DNA of 6,342 nt from contig WRDA01000086.1 of NCBI GenBank assembly GCA_009783675.1, forward strand, positions 1-6,342, in the 5' to 3' direction. Below the pieces are notes generated by a model. It was not told the origin of the DNA, did no database searches, and saw only the letters and a list, made by a program, of their open reading frames with translations. Made by a program: the position numbers and the translations under genes. Below are positions 1-5,394 of the stretch, in pieces. Each line of letters begins with the position of its first letter. The stretch's first letter is position 1. Source of the stretch: Symbiobacteriaceae bacterium. GTDB taxonomy: Bacteria; Bacillota; JAAYKD01; WRDA01.

Positions 1-4
1 ATGC

Positions 5-33
5 CCGTTCTCAGGCGCATGTCCTGAGAACGG
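5..33. repeat. Perfect inverted repeat at the window edge
   Basis: Arms CCGTTCTCAGG (5-15) and CCTGAGAACGG (23-33) are perfectly complementary over 11 bases around a seven-base loop. Neither flank shows a T-run within the window, so it is not a clear intrinsic terminator. It lies beyond the terminator at 46-77 and may belong to an unseen neighbouring gene. Confidence 0.6.
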
Positions 34-45
34 AGGGTTGGGCGG

Positions 46-77
46 AAAAAACTGGCTCGCGCGGATGCGCGAACCAG
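46..77 (-). terminator. Rho-independent terminator of the surface protein gene
   Basis: Two 11-base arms (52-62 and 67-77) flank a four-base loop and pair at all but one position (C56 against A73). On the minus strand the GC-rich stem is followed directly by six T residues (A46-A51 on the plus strand). It begins 26 bases past the stop codon, as expected for an intrinsic terminator. Four T residues at 79-82 on the opposite side could give weak termination of plus-strand transcripts too. Confidence 0.9.
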
Positions 78-103
78 CTTTTAAAGTGCGGGTGCGACTT
101 TGC

Positions 104-3100
104 TTACCGTAGAGCGCTTTCGCCTACCCAGTGTTCATAACAGAACAGTAAACCTGGCACGACTTTATCCTTGTACTCGGCATCATGGGTGTTGGTCGCT
201 TCCTGGATGGCCAGATAGTACCAGGCGTCGGGATCGGCGTTATCGCTCCAGTGGATCATGCTGTCGATCAGCAGATCGTCGATGGTCTCGGGGACACGGT
301 GCAGCATGCGGTTGGTCAGGACGATGAACTCGGCACGGGTAATCTGCTGATCGGGACGGTAAGTGCCATCAGGATAACCGCCAACCCAACCTATGGCTGC
401 CACATAGGCGATATCGGCACTAGCCCAGTGTGCCGATATGTCGTTGAAGCTTACTTCCTCATGGGGCAGCATCTGCATCTCTCTGGCAAAGCGGGCAACC
501 ATCGCCGCCAACTCGCCTCTGGTGATCGCTGCCTGAGGTTTGAAGGAGCCATCGGGATAACCGCTGAGAACCTGCAGATTATGCATCGCCGTGACAGCCT
601 CGGCATACCAGGAGGTTTCGTCAACATCCGGGAACTGCTTCTGCACTGTCCAGAACTTTTCGCGAACCTCTTCGGTCAGCAACCTGGTGAAGATAGCAGC
701 AACCTCGGCGCGGGAGATGTTGCGCTGTGGTGCCACGGTGCCGTCGGGATAGCCCGAAATATAGGCATTATGCTCGCTGACGAAGAAGGATTGCTGTTCG
801 ATTATCTCGTTGACGAACAAGGGCAGAGATCTGGAAGCATAGGACAGCGCTGTCGAGAGCACACCCGCATTCTCGCTGACGATGACCCTGACGGTGAACT
901 CGCTGAGATCGGTGCGATAGCCAGATCCTTCGCTGTCGTTTTCTGTCAGATAGTAGGTATGAGTACCGGGTTTGTTGTAACTGATAGGGGTGAAGAGGAT
1001 CCGACCGGCTTCATCGTTGCTACCTGTCGCGACCAGGTTCTCTCCTTCGAAGACGGAGAAAGAAAACTGCCCGTCCCGCATGCGGGCACCAGGCCCGGTG
1101 ACGATCTTCTGAGCTGTCAGGGTAATCTCTACAGGAGGATACGTGGGTTGATCTCCCGGTTCCTCTCCTGGTAGGACGCCATCCGGATTTTCGTCGGGTT
1201 CTTTATCGATATCCGATGATTCGAAGTGGTTGATAAATGTCGGAATCGCTCCGCCGGCATAGGCGATGGAAGCAGTCATTTTATCGCCGGAGCCACTCAA
1301 GGTTATGGCAGCGGTAAATACTCTGCCGTCCATAGTCCAGCCATCGCCTGCTGCCGTCGTTTCGACGATGCGATAGGTGTAAGTGCCTGCCTTGGTGAAA
1401 GCCAGAGGGGTGAAGATGACATTGCCACTGGCATCATTGCTGCCGGTAGCCACGCGGTTGTCACCCTCGTAGACAGCGAAGGTGAACTGTCCGGCGACCA
1501 TCTGGGCACCCTCGCCAGAAACATTCTTCCTGGCTCGCAAGGTGACTGTAGTTTCGGGAGGAGGTGGGTTGTTGCTTCCGGGATTGTTCCCTCCCGGCGG
1601 GATATAGCTGCCACCTGAACGATACTGATTGATAAACTCGGGGATAACCCCGTCGGCGTAGAAAATAGAAGTAATGAATTCGCCGTCATCATGCTCATCG
1701 GTCACTATGACTGTTGCCAGGAACTCGGTATTATCTACCATCCATCTGCTATCGCTCCGCGAAGTCTCCACAATGCGGTAGTTATAGGTTCCTGCGCAGT
1801 TATAGGTGATTGGCGAGAAACTTATCAGACCACTGGCATCGTTCGTGCCCGTAGCAACTTGGTTGTCACCATCGAACACAGCAAAGCTGAATTGTCCGGC
1901 AGTGAGAGCTGTCGAGGTGCCAGTGATGGTTTTACGTGCTTCGAGCATAGCTACTGGTTTGAAGCCTGCCGTTAGTGTCACTGAATGGGCAGGCATCATG
2001 AAGTTCGCGCTATTACTTGAACTATTGGCTATAGCTCGTGTATCTTCTTCAATCCAACCGGTAAACATGAATCCATTTTCGGCAGCTGCTGCTACATTTA
2101 TCACTGCACCGGGGAAATATCTACCGCTGGGAGTACCGGAGATTGTACCACCAGGTTCAGCGATCAAGCTTAGGGTATATGACTCATGTATATCATATCG
2201 AGCCCTTGGGTTTGGCAAGACTGACAGAGGTTCCCCGGTCGAAAACGCACTACCAGGCACCATTATATTAATAGGTGCACTTAAGGCGATTGTCGGCGTC
2301 CCACTAAAATAGAGCGTCAAGGAGTCCGATACAATGCTCTCTACAGATACTGTGAGACCGGATGGCAGGTTGGTAAACCAACTCGTAATGATGCTGCCTG
2401 GAGCAATGCTCGCCTGCCATGATGTTCCGTAAAGAGTCAGTACTGGTGTTATTATAGGCGATTCCAAGGTCGAACTTACGAATCCATCGATCACTGAATC
2501 ATTTACAACGATGAACGGACCTGGGATTATTTTAACAAACTTATCATTCGGATTATAGGCATATGGCATTCCATACTGTCCAGAGACAGCATTACAGAAC
2601 ACGTTCCCCATTCCACCAGGATCAGAGTTGGAACTACTGGCCCAATATGTGTAGCATTCAGGCAAGTCCAGGATGGGATCACTCACCGAGAAGGTATTAC
2701 CAAAGGCACCATTATTACCACGAGCGATGACAGTTGCAGTTTCGATTATAACTTGTGGACTGTTTATACCATAGCTGTCCAGGCTGCTTGCACCACCGGT
2801 TGCGACAAGGGTCCCACTTCCTGTGATGGTAAGGGGATACTCTGATAATATGCCATAGGATCCCTCTGGGTTATTACCAACAGAAGCAAACGTATTTATA
2901 CTTGACCCGAAAACATCAAGCCTTACTGCGCTGTCATAAACTGTTAGTGGTGTTGGAGCAGTTGTGGTCCAGGAGAAATTGTTCAAAAGAAGTCTTCCTG
3001 CGCTGGGCCAGCTCCAGCGAGTAGGAGTAGAATAATCATTTTGCGGACTATTGCCCAAATTTGCTCCACCTGGGATTCCAGAGCGATCAATATTTTGGTA

Positions 3101-5047
3101 CCACGCATGTATGAGTGGATCTATTATCCAACCATAGTCGCGGACGACTGTTACCTCAACAAGGGGAAAGAAACCTGTATTGGTACCAAGTGTATAGTTA
3201 ATACCAGCTTGGGCAGCCGATGCACTGTTGTGCCAAAAAAAATCGGTGCTTTGGCCATTATACGCAGAACTAAGGTCTATATCGTGAGATGATGAGCCTC
3301 CCTGCTGGTAAACACGATCTCCTGTATCGCGGTCCCAGGCAACGACTAGAGCCAAACATGAGACGGCGGGAGGAATAAATGAGAGTTGGACATTGCCTGC
3401 GCTGATGACATTGGTTGCGGAAGGTCCGTAAGCAAAAACAAAGCCACTTGTCAAGGTGACTGTCCCATTTGGTACTCGAATGGCATTTCCGGTATTAAAT
3501 GCCCATACCTGGCTAGTTCCACCGACCGAAACAGTGGCTGTCGTTCCTGTGCTGATGATGGCTTTACCGCTAGTGTTGGTGAATGTAGACGCCTCCGAGT
3601 AGACCCTGGCATTCTCTATTATGGACACAGAAGTGTTCGAACCGAGTGTATAAACGGCATTGCCGCGACTTGAGTATACTTTGCTCGTTCCCCCAATAGT
3701 AACCGATGCTGATGATGCTGATGTCATACAGTATATCGCATTTCCACTCTCTGAAGAGAGAATTGAGTTGCCTCTCACATCGATAATAGAGTTCGAACCT
3801 GAGGCATTGACCGCATTGCCGCCGACAGTGGTTACACTGCCTCCAGTGATGCTGACAGAAGAGTTGGCTCCCGTTATATTAATGGCATTGCCACTCGTTC
3901 CGACTGCCTTAACTGATCCTCCTGTTATGAAAACCTTGGCATTGGAAACCGATGTAGTATTTTCAGTTGCTGTGCTGACGACATTTGCCCCGCTACCCTG
4001 AACAACTCCGCCAGACATACGAAATTCAGATGTATCTCCGATCAGATTCACCGCACGACCGTTATTTACTAAAAGCGTTCCTCCGGAAAGATTCAAACTA
4101 CCCGCGGTTTGAACGGCATATCCGGATAGTGACGTTGATTGAACTGTACCTCCTGTTACTGTGACATTCACTAGCTGGGGGTTACCATTAAGTGGTGCGC
4201 TCATATAGATGGCAGGATTTGCGTTATTACCTGCAGCATTGGAGATTACTCCACCTGCGATAGACACTGTGGAAGCTGTTCCTTTCGAAATAATAGCACA
4301 GGCTGTTCCTGCTGTAACTTCACCCATGGACACATTTATTGTGGTGTTATTATCCACATTACCGGTGCCTGCACTGTCATTAATCGCATAACCGCCGTTT
4401 ATTGAGTTGACTTCACCTGATATATTTATAATGGTCCCTGTGACATTTATCAGATTATAGGTTGCACTTCCGCTGCCAATCTGGATCGCTGCGTTGCCAT
4501 TACTTGCCGAGCTCTCAACAGTTCCACCATCTTGGACTGTCAGTGTAACGTTATTTGAAGCAATAAGAATTGGGTTACCAGTGCGTTCAGCACGTACCAA
4601 AGCGTTAGCCCCGATTTCGATCGTGGTACGCGGGGAGGAGGCCACACCGTCAAAAGAACAAATGGCGCCACCAGTAGCCGTTCCCGAGTTAGTAATTGTA
4701 CAGTTAGCCAGGCGAAAAGTACCTCCGCCTTTAATCAAGAGAAGATAGTTATTGACAGGTCCTGAGACATTTGCTTCCCATTGGACTGTTACTCCAGCAT
4801 CCATATCAATAATGATGGGAGCTAAAGCGGCAGTTAATACAGCCGTCTCACCTGGTACGGTGTTTGTTACAGTAACCTGGCTGCCGGCCAGTGAAGCGAT
4901 TAAACCTACTCCAGAGTATGTTGAGTTAATATAGGTCACGATCTGACTTGCACTGTCTGCGAGAGTAACAGGTGAGGTGAATGTAACTGATGCCAATAAC
5001 AACGATACAACTAGTGCCCAAGTGTATGGTTTTTTTCTCCAGACCAT
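104..5047 (-). CDS. Large secreted SLH-anchored adhesin-like surface protein with pilin-type isopeptide domains
   Basis: This 1647-residue protein is exported and probably held on the cell wall through its C-terminal SLH domains, which in characterised proteins bind secondary cell-wall polymer. Seen in order: signal peptide (1-30); beta-helix-like repeats (about 31-560); a middle region (561-950) that I cannot assign firmly; a divergent InlB B-repeat-like domain (954-1030); three Spy0128/FctA-like domains (1035-1143, 1168-1276, 1308-1415) joined by Pro/Gly/Asn- and Pro/Glu/Asp-rich linkers; and three SLH domains (about 1423-1582) with a C-terminal cap. There is no LPXTG motif or terminal membrane anchor, so SLH binding is the likely anchor. 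The start is supported by a CGGAGGG ribosome binding site six bases upstream and by the signal peptide that follows directly. The gene appears monocistronic: it has its own promoter-like site and a terminator just after the stop. An adhesive or S-layer-associated structural role is inferred; the ligand is unknown. Confidence 0.93.
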   Translation of the reverse strand: MVWRKKPYTWALVVSLLLASVTFTSPVTLADSASQIVTYINSTYSGVGLIASLAGSQVTVTNTVPGETAVLTAALAPIIIDMDAGVTVQWEANVSGPVNNYLLLIKGGGTFRLANCTITNSGTATGGAICSFDGVASSPRTTIEIGANALVRAERTGNPILIASNNVTLTVQDGGTVESSASNGNAAIQIGSGSATYNLINVTGTIINISGEVNSINGGYAINDSAGTGNVDNNTTINVSMGEVTAGTACAIISKGTASTVSIAGGVISNAAGNNANPAIYMSAPLNGNPQLVNVTVTGGTVQSTSLSGYAVQTAGSLNLSGGTLLVNNGRAVNLIGDTSEFRMSGGVVQGSGANVVSTATENTTSVSNAKVFITGGSVKAVGTSGNAINITGANSSVSITGGSVTTVGGNAVNASGSNSIIDVRGNSILSSESGNAIYCMTSASSASVTIGGTSKVYSSRGNAVYTLGSNTSVSIIENARVYSEASTFTNTSGKAIISTGTTATVSVGGTSQVWAFNTGNAIRVPNGTVTLTSGFVFAYGPSATNVISAGNVQLSFIPPAVSCLALVVAWDRDTGDRVYQQGGSSSHDIDLSSAYNGQSTDFFWHNSASAAQAGINYTLGTNTGFFPLVEVTVVRDYGWIIDPLIHAWYQNIDRSGIPGGANLGNSPQNDYSTPTRWSWPSAGRLLLNNFSWTTTAPTPLTVYDSAVRLDVFGSSINTFASVGNNPEGSYGILSEYPLTITGSGTLVATGGASSLDSYGINSPQVIIETATVIARGNNGAFGNTFSVSDPILDLPECYTYWASSSNSDPGGMGNVFCNAVSGQYGMPYAYNPNDKFVKIIPGPFIVVNDSVIDGFVSSTLESPIITPVLTLYGTSWQASIAPGSIITSWFTNLPSGLTVSVESIVSDSLTLYFSGTPTIALSAPINIMVPGSAFSTGEPLSVLPNPRARYDIHESYTLSLIAEPGGTISGTPSGRYFPGAVINVAAAAENGFMFTGWIEEDTRAIANSSSNSANFMMPAHSVTLTAGFKPVAMLEARKTITGTSTALTAGQFSFAVFDGDNQVATGTNDASGLISFSPITYNCAGTYNYRIVETSRSDSRWMVDNTEFLATVIVTDEHDDGEFITSIFYADGVIPEFINQYRSGGSYIPPGGNNPGSNNPPPPETTVTLRARKNVSGEGAQMVAGQFTFAVYEGDNRVATGSNDASGNVIFTPLAFTKAGTYTYRIVETTAAGDGWTMDGRVFTAAITLSGSGDKMTASIAYAGGAIPTFINHFESSDIDKEPDENPDGVLPGEEPGDQPTYPPVEITLTAQKIVTGPGARMRDGQFSFSVFEGENLVATGSNDEAGRILFTPISYNKPGTHTYYLTENDSEGSGYRTDLSEFTVRVIVSENAGVLSTALSYASRSLPLFVNEIIEQQSFFVSEHNAYISGYPDGTVAPQRNISRAEVAAIFTRLLTEEVREKFWTVQKQFPDVDETSWYAEAVTAMHNLQVLSGYPDGSFKPQAAITRGELAAMVARFAREMQMLPHEEVSFNDISAHWASADIAYVAAIGWVGGYPDGTYRPDQQITRAEFIVLTNRMLHRVPETIDDLLIDSMIHWSDNADPDAWYYLAIQEATNTHDAEYKDKVVPGLLFCYEHWVGESALR
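302..781 (-). other. Three SLH domains (residues ~1423-1582)
   Basis: Three S-layer homology domains are visible. Each has a G-Y-P-D-G-[TS] loop (near 1432, 1496 and 1557) and a T-R-A-E-like motif: S-R-A-E at 1445-1448, T-R-G-E at 1509-1512 and T-R-A-E at 1570-1573. The second and third start with F-P-D-V-D and F-N-D-I-S followed by W-Y or H-W-A. In studied proteins a trimer of SLH domains forms a three-pronged fold that binds pyruvylated secondary cell-wall polymer. The tail after 1582 (W-S-D-N, then D-A-W-Y-Y-L-A-I-Q-E-A-T-N-T-H-D) is a common C-terminal cap of clostridial SLH proteins, so the anchor looks complete. Confidence 0.92.
803..1126 (-). repeat. Spy0128/FctA-like pilin domain 3 (residues ~1308-1415)
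   Basis: The third module opens with L-T-A-Q-K-I-V-T-G, repeats G-Q-F-S-F-S-V-F-E-G-E-N, and ends with L-F-V-N-E-I. The predicted triad is Lys1314, Glu1369 (within Y-Y-L-T-E-N) and Asn1413. Its central strand differs more from the other two, which share R-I-V-E-T. It abuts the first SLH domain with almost no linker, placing a rigid element directly at the wall anchor. Confidence 0.8.
1220..1546 (-). repeat. Spy0128/FctA-like pilin domain 2 (residues ~1168-1276)
   Basis: The second module resembles the first closely: L-R-A-R-K-N-V-S-G at the start, A-G-Q-F-T-F-A-V-Y-E-G-D-N next, Y-T-Y-R-I-V-E-T in the centre and T-F-I-N-H-F at the end. The predicted isopeptide triad is Lys1174, Glu1229 and Asn1273. 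An acidic, Pro-rich linker (about 1277-1307) leads to the third module. Resemblance to domain 1 over almost the whole length suggests internal duplication. Confidence 0.82.
1619..1945 (-). repeat. Spy0128/FctA-like pilin domain 1 (residues ~1035-1143)
   Basis: This is the first of three related beta-sandwich modules. It opens with L-E-A-R-K-T-I-T-G, has a central Y-N-Y-R-I-V-E-T strand and closes with E-F-I-N-Q-Y. By analogy with the Streptococcus pyogenes pilin Spy0128, Lys1039 and Asn1140 would form an intramolecular isopeptide bond, with Glu1094 as catalytic acid. A flexible Gly/Asn/Pro linker (about 1145-1167) follows. The residues are seen; bond formation is inferred. Confidence 0.82.
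1958..2188 (-). other. Divergent InlB B-repeat-like domain (residues ~954-1030)
   Basis: The segment opens with Y-T-L-S-L-I-A-E-P-G-G-T-I-S-G, passes through a G-x-x-F-x-G-W core (G992-F-M-F-T-G-W) and closes with F-M-M-P-A-H-S-V-T-L-T-A-G-F. This is the characteristic order of the divergent InlB B-repeat family, a small beta-grasp-like module common in Gram-positive surface proteins, where it acts as a spacer or in protein contacts. Here it sits as a hinge between the display region and the pilin-like stalk. Its function in this protein is inferred. Confidence 0.75.
2198..3367 (-). other. Middle region of the surface protein, mostly unassigned, with an Ig-like segment
   Basis: Residues 561-950 separate the repeat region from the stalk. 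Residues about 561-720 are richer in aromatic residues (F-F-W-H at 603-606, W-S-W at 678-680) and do not match a family I recognise. Residues about 721-790 return to beta-helix-like text (YGILSE, GSGTLVATGG, YGINSPQ), suggesting a second, shorter repetitive module. Residues about 845-945 alternate short beta strands with Pro/Gly turns (NLPSGLTV, TLYFSGTPT) in the manner of bacterial Ig-like domains. The assignment is tentative. Confidence 0.45.
3368..4957 (-). repeat. Adhesin-like beta-helix repeat region (residues ~31-560)
   Basis: This Ser/Thr/Gly/Asn-rich stretch carries a degenerate motif of the form G-N-A-[IV], seen about 14 times, near residues 184, 218, 248, 277, 309, 330, 354, 386, 410, 435, 462, 494, 520 and 545. 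The spacing is mostly 21-34 residues. Between copies there is usually a short strand ending in G-G-[ST]-V or a similar turn, such as ITGGSV at 373-378 and 400-405. A short strand, turn and small-residue ladder at this spacing is typical of right-handed parallel beta-helix adhesins and pectate-lyase-like folds. No catalytic residues are evident, so binding or display is more likely than enzymatic activity. The fold is inferred from periodicity only. Confidence 0.7.
4958..5047 (-). other. Sec signal peptide of the surface protein
   Basis: Residues 1-30 have a basic n-region (W-R-K-K at 3-6), a hydrophobic core (about 10-24, including LVVSLLLAS) and a likely signal peptidase I site after V-T-L-A at residue 30. 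There is no lipobox cysteine, so this is not a lipoprotein. The cleavage site is judged by eye using the (-3,-1) small-residue rule. Confidence 0.9.
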
Positions 5048-5053
5048 ATGAAT

Positions 5054-5060
5054 CCCTCCG
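5054..5060 (-). promoter_or_regulatory. Ribosome binding site of the surface protein gene
   Basis: On the minus strand CGGAGGG lies six bases before the ATG at 5047. This near-ideal match to the anti-Shine-Dalgarno sequence fixes the start and suggests strong translation. Confidence 0.88.
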
Positions 5061-5112
5061 TATAGTGTCCACGTTGATTGGTATCTTTGTATTTCATGTA
5101 AATCTATTTTAT

Positions 5113-5141
5113 ATTATACAACAATTTTCCACATTAATCCA
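5113..5141 (-). promoter_or_regulatory. Probable sigma-A-type promoter for the surface protein gene
   Basis: On the minus strand there is a perfect TATAAT (-10) at 5118-5113 in an AT-rich setting. With a 17-base spacer the -35 hexamer would be TGGATT (5141-5136), which matches TTGACA poorly. The -10 lies 65 bases before the start codon, leaving a leader of roughly 55-60 bases. The weak -35 could mean that an activator is needed. Confidence 0.55.
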
Positions 5142-5161
5142 GAGGTTGAACAAAATGTAGT

Positions 5162-5251
5162 AGGAGGCTCTAAAAAAGCAGGAGGCTCACCCTTCCAAAA
5201 GTTGTCACCCTTCCAAGGGTTGTCACCCTTCCAAGAGTTTGACTCCTAGCT
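5162..5251. repeat. Phased 18-bp tandem repeat array between the divergent genes
   Basis: Three close copies of an 18-base unit run head to tail: TCACCCTTCCAAAAGTTG (5187-5204), TCACCCTTCCAAGGGTTG (5205-5222) and TCACCCTTCCAAGAGTTT (5223-5240). The same 18-base phase extends outward: GGAGGCTC occurs at 5163-5170 and again at 5181-5188, exactly 18 bases apart, and the tail at 5234-5251 begins like a further unit. The middle copy contains a short dyad (ACCCTT, two bases, AAGGGT). The array lies just upstream of the minus-strand promoter and well upstream of the plus-strand gene. It could be a set of regulator sites or a small repeat expansion; the sequence does not decide. Confidence 0.75.
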
Positions 5252-5279
5252 CCTTTCTGTGTTACACTGCGTCGTCGTT

Positions 5280-5300
5280 GCATGCAGAGCGCTGCAATGC
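5280..5300. repeat. Short inverted repeat (stem-loop) upstream of the acetyltransferase gene
   Basis: GCATGCAG (5280-5287) pairs with CTGCAATGC (5292-5300) through eight base pairs with a single bulged A (5297), around the four-base loop AGCG. There is no T-run after it on either strand, so it is not an intrinsic terminator. It may be an operator, or part of a structured leader if transcription starts upstream. Confidence 0.5.
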
Positions 5301-5312
5301 TGACTGTTGGCT

Positions 5313-5345
5313 GTGCCGACTGAGCAAGCTTAGCTCTGTCAGCAC
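5313..5345. repeat. 33-bp imperfect palindrome upstream of the acetyltransferase gene
   Basis: Arms GTGCCGACTGAGC (5313-5325) and GCTCTGTCAGCAC (5333-5345) are complementary at 11 of 13 positions, with mismatches C5317/A5341 and T5321/T5337, around a seven-base centre containing AAGCTT. It ends five bases before a possible extended -10 element, so it would cover the -35 region and could be an operator. It could also fold as an RNA hairpin if transcribed. No T-run follows. Confidence 0.6.
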
Positions 5346-5350
5346 GACAA

Positions 5351-5359
5351 TGCTACGAT
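5351..5359 (+). promoter_or_regulatory. Possible extended -10 promoter element for the acetyltransferase gene
   Basis: TGCTACGAT combines an extended -10 TGn with TACGAT, which matches TATAAT at four of six positions. A -35 at a workable distance is poor (TTAGCT at 5330-5335, 18-base spacer). The implied start near 5366 would give a leader of about 30 bases. This is the best candidate I see, but it is weak. Confidence 0.3.
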
Positions 5360-5384
5360 GAATCCCGCTTTACGTTTAAGAATC

Positions 5385-5390
5385 GAGGTG
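5385..5390 (+). promoter_or_regulatory. Ribosome binding site of the acetyltransferase gene
   Basis: GAGGTG matches the anti-Shine-Dalgarno sequence at all six positions and ends four bases before the ATG at 5395. It supports this start over internal ATGs. Confidence 0.8.
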
Positions 5391-5394
5391 TCCC

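Noticed and set aside
185..1174. Long plus-strand open frame (329 codons) opposite the SLH and third pilin domains
   Set aside because: It is antisense to the clearly coding SLH and pilin region, resembles no family I recognise, and its composition is that expected of an opposite-strand shadow.
1303..1698. Minus-strand open frame (131 codons) in another frame within the surface protein gene
   Set aside because: It overlaps pilin domains 1 and 2, which are clearly coding in the main frame, and shows no domain of its own.
5187..5240. CRISPR-like array
   Set aside because: The 18-bp units are contiguous with no unique spacers and there are only about three copies.
5170..5283. Short minus-strand open frame (37 codons) running through the 18-bp repeat array, with a repeated L-G-R-V-T-T peptide
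   Set aside because: The 18-bp period is a multiple of three, so repeats stay in frame automatically. The ATG at 5283 has no Shine-Dalgarno sequence and the plus strand is open through the repeats as well. Kept only as a remote possibility for a leader peptide.
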